NCBI GenBank assembly: GCA_027484605.1
Contig: JAIXSR010000040.1
Location: 1-38,485 of the forward strand
From: Hyphomicrobiales bacterium
GTDB lineage: Bacteria > Pseudomonadota > Alphaproteobacteria > Rhizobiales > Beijerinckiaceae
Length of the DNA: 38,485 nucleotides
Direction of reading: 5' to 3'
In this document: piece by piece, positions 18,383 through 27,460 of the stretch
Layout: the number at the start of each line of letters is the position of its first letter
How positions within the stretch are numbered: position 1 is the first letter of the stretch
Made by a program: the position numbers and the translations under genes
Notes under the pieces: generated by a model
The model's input: the letters and a program-made list of their open reading frames with translations, nothing else
Told to the model about the DNA's origin: nothing
Database searches by the model: none

Positions 18383-20353
18383 TCAGAGCTGGAGCGCCGC
18401 GCGCACCCGCGCATCATGCCCGTAGAGGTCGCGCCGTTCCTGGAGCTTGCCCTCGGCATCCACGAAAACCGTGAAATAGCTCAGATGCACGGGAATCTTG
18501 CGGGGCAGCCGGACCATGCGCTCGCCCTTGCCGATCATGCCGCGCAGATAACCTTCCGAATAGCCGAGGCTCGTCGAGAGCAGCTTCTCGGCAAAGGCGA
18601 AGGGTTTGTCCACACGCACGCAGCCATGGCTGAGGGCACGGAAATCATTGCTGAACAGCGAGCGGTTCGGCGTGTCATGCAGATAGACCGAGTGGTTGTT
18701 CGGGAACATGAACTTGACGAAGCCGAGCGCGTTCTTCTCGCCTGGCGGCTGCCGGATCGAGATCGAATTGCCGCGCCGGGTAACCTCGAAGCCGCGCCGC
18801 GCCGCATAATCCGGGTCGGTGGCAAGCTTCGGCAGGAATTCCTTCTTCAGGATCGACGGCGGCACGCCCCAGGACGGATTGACGATAAGATGTTCCATCT
18901 GGTCCGAAAAGACCGGCGTCTGGGTCTGCGGCTTGCCGACGATGACGCGCGTCTCGTGGATGCTTCGCCCGTCCTGCACGAGCTGCAGCTTGAAGTCCGG
19001 GACATTCACGAAGACATGGAACTCGCCGAGATCGGCCGGCAGCCACCGCCAGCGCTCCATATTCGCGATGATCGTGTTGGCCAGCGCCTGCTTGTCCGGC
19101 TTGCGCTCGGATTCGGTCAGCGGCGTCTGGGCATTCTCGAGCGCGGCCCGCGTCTTCGGGGAGATCCGGCCGTTCGGCGTCAGCCCGTTGGCGCGCTGGA
19201 ACGATTCGACCGCCTTGCGCAGGTCGGCGTCATAGATCTCGCCGCCTTCGGACGGCAGGCCGAGCCGGGCACGGAGATGCACGACCCGCGGATCGGGCTT
19301 GCCGAAGGCCAGAGCCGGTCCTTCGAGCCATTTCGGCGGCAGGGCGGCGGCCACGGCCACGGGCTGCGGCGCGCCGGCCAGCCCGGCGACGGAACCCGTC
19401 AGGATCGGCGCCGACATCTCCTCGCGCAGCTTCATCAGCTCGGCACGCAGGGCGCGATAGCCCGCATGGCGGGGCTGGTAGGCCAGCAGCGACGCGGTCA
19501 GCCGGTCGGCCGGCACATCCGCGATCGAGGCCAGCAATTCGGCCGCGTTCGGCAGATCGAGTTCCGGCGTCAGCATGCCAGAGAGCCGCGACGGCTCGAG
19601 CCGGCCGCCCCGCGCATCCCGGGCATAGAGGAAGGCGGCGACGCTGATGGCGAGATCGGTCTCGGTCATCCGCTCGGCGGGGATGATGCCATTGGTCCGC
19701 ATCGGCAGGGCCGAAAGCAGGCGGACAGCATCGAGGCCTTCCTGCTCGGCATCGGCGAAGAGTTTCGACAGGGCTGCCAGACGCGGCTGGACAACCGCGC
19801 CATCGGGACGGGCTTCGAGCCAGACCGGGCGGAAATCCCGGGCGGCATAGAAGCTCGCCAGGGCTTCGATTTCGGTCGCCCGGAAGCGGTAACGCGAACG
19901 GACCGGCTCCAGCGCGGCACGGATCCCCGCTTCGTCCGTCGCGAGCTTCAGCTGGGGCGCCGGCGGCATCTCGACGGCCACGACAACGGCCGGCGGCTCC
20001 GGCAGCTCGAGCTTCGGCGCCGGAATCTCGGCCTGCTGCATGGGTACAGCCGGCGCGCGGAGGTCCTCGGCGAGCTCGATTTCGGGGGCGGCAGGCACGG
20101 AAACCTCCGCCTCGACAGGGGTAACCGGCGATTCGGCCGGCGCGGCCTCGACCCGCAGCGTCACCTCGGGAACAGCCGGCAGGTCCAGGCGCAACGGATC
20201 GGCGGATTCGCGTTCGATGATCGCTTCGGCCGGGGCGGGCTTGCCGTCCTCGGCGGAAAGCGGAGCGACCATCGCCATGAAAGCCAGCACGGAGACCAGC
20301 GCCAGAGGGCGGGCCCGAAGCCTTGAGGATCCGTTAACCTTCTGTGCAATCAC
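18383..20353 (-). CDS. L,D-transpeptidase (YcbB-like) with peptidoglycan-binding domain
   Basis: 656 residues from GTG 20353. Makes 3-3 cross-links in peptidoglycan, or attaches proteins to it, in the periplasm. Signal peptide about 1-34. Residues 41-137 are an acidic Pro/Glu/Val-rich linker. A scaffold region follows, then a PG_binding_1 domain (about 350-409, with DADLRKAVESFQRANGLTPNG), then the YkuD catalytic domain with His559 (YLHDTPNRSLFS) and His576-Gly-Cys578 (ALSHGCVRV), the nucleophile being Cys578. The GTG is chosen because it starts the basic segment of the signal peptide and is preceded by GAAGGG; GTG 20440 in frame is possible. It sits between an orphan sigma-54 regulator and an M15-type endopeptidase. 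Confidence 0.92.
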   Translation of the reverse strand: MIAQKVNGSSRLRARPLALVSVLAFMAMVAPLSAEDGKPAPAEAIIERESADPLRLDLPAVPEVTLRVEAAPAESPVTPVEAEVSVPAAPEIELAEDLRAPAVPMQQAEIPAPKLELPEPPAVVVAVEMPPAPQLKLATDEAGIRAALEPVRSRYRFRATEIEALASFYAARDFRPVWLEARPDGAVVQPRLAALSKLFADAEQEGLDAVRLLSALPMRTNGIIPAERMTETDLAISVAAFLYARDARGGRLEPSRLSGMLTPELDLPNAAELLASIADVPADRLTASLLAYQPRHAGYRALRAELMKLREEMSAPILTGSVAGLAGAPQPVAVAAALPPKWLEGPALAFGKPDPRVVHLRARLGLPSEGGEIYDADLRKAVESFQRANGLTPNGRISPKTRAALENAQTPLTESERKPDKQALANTIIANMERWRWLPADLGEFHVFVNVPDFKLQLVQDGRSIHETRVIVGKPQTQTPVFSDQMEHLIVNPSWGVPPSILKKEFLPKLATDPDYAARRGFEVTRRGNSISIRQPPGEKNALGFVKFMFPNNHSVYLHDTPNRSLFSNDFRALSHGCVRVDKPFAFAEKLLSTSLGYSEGYLRGMIGKGERMVRLPRKIPVHLSYFTVFVDAEGKLQERRDLYGHDARVRAALQL

Positions 20354-20403
20354 GTTTTTGGCCCTTCGCCGATGCGTTTGTTGCTCTCGTGAAATCCGGT
20401 TTG

Positions 20404-20423
20404 CGTCAAGTGCGCTGGCGCAC
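20404..20423 (-). promoter_or_regulatory. Possible operator and -35 element ahead of the L,D-transpeptidase gene
   Basis: Read leftward, GTGCGC-CA-GCGCAC (20423-20410) is a perfect 14-base palindrome abutting TTGACG (20409-20404), a near-ideal -35. The -10 at the proper distance is poor (GAGCAA), as in promoters that need an activator. It supports the GTG start at 20353. Confidence 0.4.
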
Positions 20424-20463
20424 AAACCGGCCCCGTTCACGGAAAAACGGATGGCCGCGACAT

Positions 20464-21960
20464 TTATGCGACGCGGCTATCCTCCATACCTTCCTCGGTT
20501 TCCTCGGCCTCGATCCCGAGATCCTTGAGCTTGCGATACAAGGTCGATCGCCCGATCCCGAGCTTGCGCGCCACTTTCGACATCTGGCCACGATAATGCT
20601 CGAGGGCGAACCGGATCGTGTCGCCCTCGACCTGGTCAAGCGGCCGGACATCGCCGGTCTGGTCCAGCAGCGTGAGCGCGCTCGGATCCTTGATCTCGAC
20701 GCGCACGATCTCACGCTCGGGCCGGACCGGGACTTGCGGTGCCGCGGCAAGCGGCGGAATATCCACGGAATAGCCCTCGACGGCCTGCGCGACCTGCGGG
20801 AAATCCGTCAGGGTCAGGGTGTCGCCCTCGCACAGGATGACAGCGCGGAACATCGCATTCTCGAGCTGCCGCACATTGCCCGGCCAGTCGAAACGCCCGA
20901 GCAGCGCCATCGCCTCCTCGGAGATCCCCCGGATCGGACGGCCTTCCTCGGCCGAGAACCGCGCGAGGAAGCGCCGGGCCAGCGCGGGAATATCCTCGCG
21001 GCGGTTGCGCAAGGGCGGAATCGAGATCGGGAATACGTTCAGCCGGTAATAGAGATCCTCGCGGAACCGGCCCTGCTTCACGGCTTCGATCAGGTCGCGG
21101 TTGGTGGCCGAGACGAGGCGGATATCCACCTTCACGGTCTTGCGGCCGCCGACCGGATCGACCTCGCCCTCCTGGATCGCGCGGAGCAGCTTGACCTGCG
21201 CCTCGAGCGGCAATTCGCTGACCTCGTCGAGGAAAAGCGTGCCGCCATTGGCCTCCACGAATTTGCCGGCATGCCGTTCGGTCGCGCCGGTAAAGGCGCC
21301 CTTCTCATGACCGAACAGGATGCTCTCGACGAGATTGGCCGGAATCGCCCCGCAATTCACGGTGACGAAGGCCTTGCCGCGCCGGTCCGACGCACCTTGA
21401 AGGGCCCGGGCGAAGACTTCCTTGCCGACCCCTGATTCGCCTTCCAGCAGCACGGGAATGCCGGATTTGGCCGCGCGTTCGCCAAGGCGGACGGCCCGCG
21501 CCATGTCCGGCGAGGCCGAGGTGAGATCGGTGAAGGCCAGCGCGCCATTCGCGCGTTTGGCCAGCCGGCGCACCTCGCCTTCGAGCGCATCCACCCGCAG
21601 GGCATTGGTGAGCGAGACCTGCAGGCGCTCCGCCCCTACGGGCTTGACCACGAAGTCGATCGCCCCGGCCCGCATCGCGCTGATGACCGTCTCGATCGAG
21701 CCATGAGCCGTCTGGACCACGACCGGCGGCCTTTCCTCCATCTGGGACAGGCGCTCCAGCACGCCCATGCCGTCGAGATCCGGCATGACCAGGTCGAGCA
21801 CCATCGCATCGACAGGGGCAAGGCTGCGATCCTGCACGCGCCGCAACGCATCGGCACCGTTTTCGCAGGATTCGGCCGTGTAACCGGAACGCTTGACCAT
21901 CTCCGTCAGCAGGCGGCGCTGGACGGGATCGTCATCGACTACCAGGATTGTTGCACTCAT
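20464..21960 (-). CDS. Sigma-54-dependent response regulator (NtrC family)
   Basis: 498 residues. Receiver domain 1-120 with acidic pocket VVDDDP, phospho-acceptor Asp56 in VLDLVMPDLDG, Thr84 and Lys106. AAA+ domain with Walker A GESGVGKE (174-181), the sigma-54 contact loop GAFTGA (221-226) and Walker B TLFLDE (241-246). C-terminal FIS-type helix-turn-helix (MSKVARKLGIGRSTLYRKL). All key motifs are intact, so it should activate RpoN promoters when phosphorylated. ATG 21960 begins a standard receiver; the frame open upstream has no similarity. No sensor kinase is encoded in the window. Located just upstream of two murein enzymes on the same strand, which may be its targets; that link is inference. 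Confidence 0.93.
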   Translation of the reverse strand: MSATILVVDDDPVQRRLLTEMVKRSGYTAESCENGADALRRVQDRSLAPVDAMVLDLVMPDLDGMGVLERLSQMEERPPVVVQTAHGSIETVISAMRAGAIDFVVKPVGAERLQVSLTNALRVDALEGEVRRLAKRANGALAFTDLTSASPDMARAVRLGERAAKSGIPVLLEGESGVGKEVFARALQGASDRRGKAFVTVNCGAIPANLVESILFGHEKGAFTGATERHAGKFVEANGGTLFLDEVSELPLEAQVKLLRAIQEGEVDPVGGRKTVKVDIRLVSATNRDLIEAVKQGRFREDLYYRLNVFPISIPPLRNRREDIPALARRFLARFSAEEGRPIRGISEEAMALLGRFDWPGNVRQLENAMFRAVILCEGDTLTLTDFPQVAQAVEGYSVDIPPLAAAPQVPVRPEREIVRVEIKDPSALTLLDQTGDVRPLDQVEGDTIRFALEHYRGQMSKVARKLGIGRSTLYRKLKDLGIEAEETEEGMEDSRVA

Positions 21961-22157
21961 CGACTTCTTTTCTGCGTTGCCGCCCGCTGTGGCGGGGCGG
22001 TGTCTCGTTTCGGTGCAGTGTCGCTGAGCCGCGTAAACAGGTTGTAAATCCTGACGAGAAGAAACCGACCGGATTGAAAGCCCCGCGCGGTTGGGCCATG
22101 GATGATGCCGCAACGGCCCGCCATCCTGCCGGGCCCGGCCATGCATCTGGACACAAC

Positions 22158-23993
22158 ATGATCGATCGCGCCCCGCATCCCGTTTTTGCCAGCAAAGCCG
22201 CCGCCGGCGCCGAGCTCGGCGACCTCCCCGTCTGGACGCTCGATCACCTCTATCCCGGCATGGCGTCGCCGGAATTCCTGTCCGATCTGGAGGCCATGGC
22301 CAGCGAATGCGCGGCCTTCGCCGCCCGCTACCGTGGCCAGCTTGCCGCGCTTGCGGCCGGCCCCGACGGCGCCACGGCGTTGCACGAGGTGATTCGCACC
22401 TACGAGGCGATCGAGGACCGGATGGGGCGGATCATGTCCTATGCCGGGCTGATCTATGCCGGCGACACGACCAGGCCTGCCCATGGCAAGTTCTATGGCG
22501 ACACGCAGGAAAAGGTCACCGCCGCATCGAGCGACCTCCTCTTCTTCCAGCTCGAGCTGAACCAGCTGGACGATGCTCTTGTGGACCGGCTGATGACCCA
22601 GCCGCCGCTCAATCATTTCGCGCCCTGGCTGACCGATCTGCGCAAGGACAAGCCCTTCCAGCTCGAAGACCGGATCGAGCAGCTCTTCCACGAGAAGTCG
22701 ACCACCGGCCGTGGCGCCTGGAACCGGCTCTTCGATGAGACCCTCGCGACCTTGCGCTTCGAGATCGACGGCGAGAGCCTGACGCTCGAGCCCACCCTGA
22801 CGCGGATGCAGGATCCGGACGAGACCAAGCGCCGCAGCGCCGCCATGGCGATCTCGAAGACGCTGGCCGCCAATGCCCGCATCTTCACCCTGATCACCAA
22901 CACGCTCGCCAAGGACAAGGAAATCTCGGATCGCTGGCGCGGCTTCACCGATGTCGCCGACAGCCGCCATCTCGCCAATCGCGTCGAGCGCGAGGTGGTC
23001 GATGCGATGGTCGCGGCCATCGAGGCCGCCTATCCGCGCCTCTCGCATCGCTATTACGCCCTGAAGGCGCGCTGGTTCGGCAAGGAGAAGCTGGAATTCT
23101 GGGATCGCAACGCGCCGCTGCCCAAGGTGCCGCAGGCGACAATCGGCTGGCAGGAAGCGCGGGCATTGGTCCTCGACGCCTATGGCGATTTTTCGCCGAA
23201 AATGGCCGATATCGCGCGGCGCTTCTTCGACGAGGGCTGGATCGATGCCCCGAGCCGGCCGGGCAAGTCACCGGGGGCCTTCGCGCATCCGACCGTGCCC
23301 TCCGCCCATCCCTATGTGCTGCTGAACTATCTCGGCAAGCCGCGCGATGTGATGACGCTGGCCCATGAACTCGGCCATGGCGTCCATCAGGTCCTCGCCG
23401 GTGCGAACGGCGCCCTGATGGCGCCGACGCCGCTGACCCTCGCGGAAACCGCCTCGGTCTTCGGCGAGATGCTGACCTTCCGCCGCCTGCTCGACCGGAC
23501 GAAGGAACCGGCCGCCCGCAAGGCCTTGCTGGCCGGCAAGGTCGAGGACATGATCAACACCGTCGTCCGCCAGATCGCGTTCTACAGTTTCGAGCGCAAG
23601 CTCCACACGGAACGGCGCAACGGCGAGCTGACATCCGAGGGGATCAACGAGATCTGGATGAGCGTGCAGGCCGGCAGCCTCGGCCCCTCGATCCGCCTTT
23701 CGGAAGGCTACGAGGTCTACTGGAGCTACATCCCGCATTTCGTGCATTCGCCCTTCTACGTCTATGCCTATGCCTTCGGCGATTGCCTGGTGAATTCGCT
23801 CTACGGCGTCTACCAGAAGGCCGATCCGAAATTCGTGGACCATTATTTCGCCCTGCTGGCAGCCGGCGGCACGAAGCATCATTCCGAGGTGCTCGCGCCG
23901 TTCGGCCTCGATGCGCGCGATCCGGCCTTCTGGCAGATCGGCCTCTCCGTCATCGAAGGCATGATCATCGAGCTCGAGGGCATGGATGCCTGA
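22158..23993 (+). CDS. Oligoendopeptidase F-like M3 metallopeptidase
   Basis: 611 residues from ATG 22158. Cytoplasmic zinc peptidase that degrades short peptides, for example cleaved signal peptides. Zinc motif HELGH (His403, Glu404, His407) and the downstream glutamate Glu430 in LAETASVFGEM. The N-terminal helical domain includes YAGLIYAGDTTRP, and the conserved GPSIRLSEGYEVYWSYIPHF and PFYVYAYAFGDCLV segments near the C-terminus shape the substrate channel. No ribosome-binding site is obvious; ATG 22098 would add 20 residues. Divergent from the sigma-54 regulator. Substrate is not predictable. Confidence 0.9.
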   Translation: MIDRAPHPVFASKAAAGAELGDLPVWTLDHLYPGMASPEFLSDLEAMASECAAFAARYRGQLAALAAGPDGATALHEVIRTYEAIEDRMGRIMSYAGLIYAGDTTRPAHGKFYGDTQEKVTAASSDLLFFQLELNQLDDALVDRLMTQPPLNHFAPWLTDLRKDKPFQLEDRIEQLFHEKSTTGRGAWNRLFDETLATLRFEIDGESLTLEPTLTRMQDPDETKRRSAAMAISKTLAANARIFTLITNTLAKDKEISDRWRGFTDVADSRHLANRVEREVVDAMVAAIEAAYPRLSHRYYALKARWFGKEKLEFWDRNAPLPKVPQATIGWQEARALVLDAYGDFSPKMADIARRFFDEGWIDAPSRPGKSPGAFAHPTVPSAHPYVLLNYLGKPRDVMTLAHELGHGVHQVLAGANGALMAPTPLTLAETASVFGEMLTFRRLLDRTKEPAARKALLAGKVEDMINTVVRQIAFYSFERKLHTERRNGELTSEGINEIWMSVQAGSLGPSIRLSEGYEVYWSYIPHFVHSPFYVYAYAFGDCLVNSLYGVYQKADPKFVDHYFALLAAGGTKHHSEVLAPFGLDARDPAFWQIGLSVIEGMIIELEGMDA

Positions 23994-24058
23994 GGCCTGA
24001 CAGCGCAGGGCCGCCCGGGGGACTCAACAAAAGCCCGGGCGAGCCCCATATCCCTGGC

Positions 24059-25432
24059 ATGACCGATTCCGAACAGAACCGATTTTCCGCCCGCGCCACG
24101 CGCTATGCCCGTGTCGGCGCGAACATGGGTGGCGTGGCCGCGCGGATCGCCGGCTCGCTGCTGACGGGCCGGTCGAGCGAGGCCGACCGCCGCAATGCCG
24201 CCGCGCTGACCCGCGCGCTTGGCGGCCTCAAGGGCCCGCTGATGAAGGTGGCCCAGCTTGTCGCCACCATCCCGGAGGCGATTCCCGCCGAATATGCCGA
24301 GGAGTTGCGCCAGCTCCAGTCCGAGGCGCCGCCCATGTCCTATGTCTTCGTGCGCCGCCGGATGGCCGCCGAACTGGGCCCGGACTGGCTCTCCCGCTTC
24401 GGCAGTTTCGAGAAGGAGCCGGCCGCCGCAGCCTCCCTCGGCCAGGTTCACCGGGCGACTTTGGCGGATGGCACGCCGCTGGCCTGCAAGCTGCAATACC
24501 CGGACATGGAATCCGCCGTCGAGGCGGATCTCAGCCAGCTCAACCTGCTCTTCTCGCTGCATCGGCAGATGGACCGCGCCATCGACACGCGCGAGATCAA
24601 GATCGAGATCGGCGCCCGCATCCGCGAAGAGCTCGATTACCACCGCGAAGCGCGCCATGCCCGGCTCTACGCGCACATGCTGGCCGACGAACCGCTGATC
24701 CGCGTGCCGGCGATTATCGAATCGCTCTCGACCCGGCGCCTGCTCACCATGGGCTGGCTCGAGGGCGAGAAGATCCTGAACTTCAAGACCGCGGACAAGG
24801 AAGCCCGCAACCGGCTCGGCACGGCCATGTTCAAGGCCTGGTGGCACCCGTTCAGCCATTTCGGCGTCATCCACGGCGATCCGCATCTCGGCAATTACAC
24901 CGTCTTTCGAGATGCCGATGGCGCGCCGGGCGGGATCAACCTGCTCGATTACGGCTGCATCCGGCTGTTCACGCCGAAATTCGTCGGAGCCGTGGTCGAT
25001 CTCTACAAGGGCATCCTCGAGAATGACGAGGCGCGGATGGTCCATGCCTACGAGACCTGGGGCTTCCGGAACCTCAAGAAGGAACTGATCGACGTCCTGA
25101 CGATCTGGGCCAAGTTCATTTATGGTCCCCTGCTCGATGACCGGACGCGGACGATCGCCGACGGCATCTCGCCCGGCGCCTATGGCCGGAACGAGGCTGC
25201 CCGGGTGCATCAGGAACTCAAGGCCAAGGGGCCTGTGACGATCCCGCGGGAATTCGTCTTCATGGACCGGGCGGCGATCGGGCTCGGCGGCGTCTTCCTG
25301 CATCTCGATGCGGAACTGAACTTTTATCAGCTCTTCAACACGGAAATCGCCGATTTCAGCATCGATACGGTGTCGGCCCGGCAGGACGCGGCTTTCGAGG
25401 CGGTGGGGCTCGACCGGAATCCCCCCGGCTGA
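24059..25432 (+). CDS. ABC1/UbiB-family atypical kinase
   Basis: 457 residues. Member of the ABC1/ADCK/UbiB atypical kinase family, linked to isoprenoid-lipid (ubiquinone) homeostasis. Signature features: Ala-rich nucleotide loop AAAASLGQVH (122-131), the ATP lysine Lys144 in ACKLQYP, catalytic loop HGDPHLGN (272-279) and metal Asp297 in LLDYG (DFG equivalent). The family KxGQ motif appears as Lys63-Val-Ala-Gln66, so Gly is replaced by Ala. There is no C-terminal membrane segment, unlike UbiB, so this is probably a soluble paralogue and not the ubiquinone operon enzyme. ATG 24059 begins the protein 65 bases after pepF; the frame open further upstream overlaps pepF and is rejected. Confidence 0.88.
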   Translation: MTDSEQNRFSARATRYARVGANMGGVAARIAGSLLTGRSSEADRRNAAALTRALGGLKGPLMKVAQLVATIPEAIPAEYAEELRQLQSEAPPMSYVFVRRRMAAELGPDWLSRFGSFEKEPAAAASLGQVHRATLADGTPLACKLQYPDMESAVEADLSQLNLLFSLHRQMDRAIDTREIKIEIGARIREELDYHREARHARLYAHMLADEPLIRVPAIIESLSTRRLLTMGWLEGEKILNFKTADKEARNRLGTAMFKAWWHPFSHFGVIHGDPHLGNYTVFRDADGAPGGINLLDYGCIRLFTPKFVGAVVDLYKGILENDEARMVHAYETWGFRNLKKELIDVLTIWAKFIYGPLLDDRTRTIADGISPGAYGRNEAARVHQELKAKGPVTIPREFVFMDRAAIGLGGVFLHLDAELNFYQLFNTEIADFSIDTVSARQDAAFEAVGLDRNPPG

Positions 25433-25532
25433 TGGCAACGAAGCCCATGGAAACAATTGCGAAGCTGGCCGAGTTCCGGTAGAGCCCAACAATTACAGTC
25501 AACACACTCGATACCGCTTTCGGGGGGAAAAG

Positions 25533-25745
25533 ATGGCAGCTGATCCGCATCACCACGATGTCCCGGCGATGGACTATGCCGAACACGAGAAGACCTTCGA
25601 CCTTTTTGCCAGCCTGGTGAAATGGGGCACGGTGGTCTCGCTGGTCCTGACGCTGCTGGCCGGCGCGGCCACGGGCACGATCTCGTGGTTCTTCTTCCTC
25701 GCGGTGACGGTGGCGATGATCGCGATCGTGGTGAAGTTCTTCTGA
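25533..25745 (+). CDS. aa3-type cytochrome c oxidase subunit IV
   Basis: 70 residues. Small accessory subunit of the alphaproteobacterial aa3 oxidase in the inner membrane. N-terminal hydrophilic part with His cluster (ADPHHHDVPAMDYAEHEKTF), then hydrophobic segments about 32-50 and 52-69 (the family has one main transmembrane helix). GGGGGGAAAAG directly precedes ATG 25533. No other oxidase gene is near; it lies 89 bases upstream of pntAa, an arrangement I recall from other Rhizobiales, and may be co-transcribed with the transhydrogenase. Confidence 0.9.
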   Translation: MAADPHHHDVPAMDYAEHEKTFDLFASLVKWGTVVSLVLTLLAGAATGTISWFFFLAVTVAMIAIVVKFF

Positions 25746-25834
25746 TCGCCTGACCCGGCGCCGATCCGTGCCCTCGGTTGAGGCACGGGGCCCCGGGCAC
25801 CAGCCCTCTCCCAAACCGAAGGACGGGTAGCGGA

Positions 25835-26971
25835 ATGCGCATTGCAGTTCTGGACGAATCCAAGGCCGGCGAACCGCGCGTTGCGGTCACCCCGGAGACG
25901 ATCGGCAAGATGAAGGCCTTTGGTGGCCAGGTCGTGGTGGAAAAGGGCGCGGGCCTAGCCGCCTCGATCCCTGATTCGGCCTTCGAGGCCGCCGGGGCCA
26001 CCCTAGCCAAGAATGCCAACGAGGCGCTGAAGGATGCGGATGTCATCCTCGCCGTCCGCCGTCCGAAGGGCGAGCTGGCCGGCAAGATGAAATCCGGCGC
26101 CGTGCTGCTGGCCATCATGGATCCCTATGGCAATGGCGAGGCGATCCAGCCCTTCGCCGACAAGCGCGTGGCCAGCTTCTCGATGGAACTGATGCCGCGC
26201 ATCACCCGCGCCCAGGTGATGGACGTGCTCTCGTCGCAGGCCAATCTCGCCGGCTATCGCTCGGTGCTCGATGCCTGCGAGATCTATGGCCGGGCCTTCC
26301 CGATGATGATGACCGCGGCCGGCACGATCCCCGCCGCGAAGGTCTTCGTCATGGGCGCCGGCGTGGCCGGCCTTCAGGCCATCGCCACGGCACGCCGGCT
26401 CGGCGCGGTTGTCACCGCGACCGATGTCCGGCCGGCGGCGAAGGAACAGGTTCTCTCGCTCGGCGCGAAATTCATCGCCGTCGAGGATGATGAATTCAAG
26501 CAGGCCGAGACCGCGGCGGGCTATGCCAAGCCGATGTCGGCCGAATATCAGGCGAAGCAGGCCGCCCTCGTGGCCGAGCATATCGCCAAGCAGGACGTGG
26601 TCATCACCACGGCGCTGATCCCCGGGCGCCCGGCGCCGCGGCTCGTCTCGAAAGCGATGGTCGAATCGATGCGGCCCGGCTCGGTGGTCGTCGATCTCGC
26701 GGTCGAGCGCGGCGGCAATTGCGAAATGTCGGTAGCCGACAAGGTGACCGACCATAACGGCGTCAAGATCATCGCCTGGTCGAACACGCCCGGCCGCCTC
26801 GCGCCCAGTGCCTCGGCCCTCTATGCCCGTAACCTGCTCTCCTTCCTCGACACGATGGTCGACAAGAAGGAAGGCAAGCTCGCGATCAACTGGGACGACG
26901 AACTCGTCAAGGCGACCTGCCTGACGAAAGACGGTGCGCTCGTCCATCCGATCTTCGCCCCCAAGGCCTGA
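25835..26971 (+). CDS. pntAa: NAD(P) transhydrogenase subunit alpha part 1
   Basis: 378 residues. Domain I of proton-translocating transhydrogenase, the cytoplasmic NAD(H)-binding part that passes hydride to NADP+ in PntB. Begins [20 protein letters not shown] (alanine-dehydrogenase-like fold). NAD-binding Rossmann loop GAGVAGLQA is followed by [23 protein letters not shown] and [12 protein letters not shown] are signature segments. ATG 25835 is preceded by a GGACGGGTAGCGGA stretch. First gene of pntAa-pntAb-pntB, the three-part arrangement usual in alphaproteobacteria. Confidence 0.96.
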   Translation: MRIAVLDESKAGEPRVAVTPETIGKMKAFGGQVVVEKGAGLAASIPDSAFEAAGATLAKNANEALKDADVILAVRRPKGELAGKMKSGAVLLAIMDPYGNGEAIQPFADKRVASFSMELMPRITRAQVMDVLSSQANLAGYRSVLDACEIYGRAFPMMMTAAGTIPAAKVFVMGAGVAGLQAIATARRLGAVVTATDVRPAAKEQVLSLGAKFIAVEDDEFKQAETAAGYAKPMSAEYQAKQAALVAEHIAKQDVVITTALIPGRPAPRLVSKAMVESMRPGSVVVDLAVERGGNCEMSVADKVTDHNGVKIIAWSNTPGRLAPSASALYARNLLSFLDTMVDKKEGKLAINWDDELVKATCLTKDGALVHPIFAPKA

Positions 26972-27006
26972 TTCGGACCCTCAGCCCAACGCCGGAGGAG
27001 GCGGTC

Positions 27007-27456
27007 ATGTCCACACAGACAGCCCAGCAACTGATTGAACAGGCCAAGGCCGCCCAGGCGGCAGCCGATGCGGCCCTTGCCAAGGCGCAGGCCGCCCTGG
27101 CCGCGGCCGAGAAACTCGCCGATGCCGGCGGCGCCGCAGCTGCGGCTGCCACGGGCGGCGCGATCGACCCCACGGTCTTCCGCTTCGCCATCTTCGTGCT
27201 GGCGATCTTCGTCGGCTATTACGTGGTCTGGTCGGTCACCCCGGCGCTCCACACGCCGCTCATGTCGGTCACCAACGCGATTTCCTCGGTGATCGTCGTC
27301 GGTGCGCTGCTCTCGGTCGGCGTTCCGCTCATGTCGGAAGGCACCACGGCCGCCCGGGGCTTCGGCTTCCTCGGCCTCGTGCTCGCCAGCGTGAACATCT
27401 TCGGCGGGTTCCTCGTCACCCAGCGCATGCTGGCCATGTACAAGAAGAAGGGCTGA
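27007..27456 (+). CDS. pntAb: NAD(P) transhydrogenase subunit alpha part 2
   Basis: 149 residues. Membrane part of the alpha subunit, contributing helices to the proton channel. Three or four hydrophobic helices between about 60 and 140 ([56 protein letters not shown]). The first 55 residues are an unusually Ala-rich, charged, coiled-coil-like extension absent from the shortest homologues. GGAGGAGG precedes ATG 27007. 35 bases after pntAa and 4 before pntB. Confidence 0.95.
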   Translation: MSTQTAQQLIEQAKAAQAAADAALAKAQAALAAAEKLADAGGAAAAAATGGAIDPTVFRFAIFVLAIFVGYYVVWSVTPALHTPLMSVTNAISSVIVVGALLSVGVPLMSEGTTAARGFGFLGLVLASVNIFGGFLVTQRMLAMYKKKG

Positions 27457-27460
27457 GTCG

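Noticed and set aside
18416-20326. Plus-strand frame of over 600 codons
   Set aside because: Antisense to the L,D-transpeptidase with its intact HGC motif.
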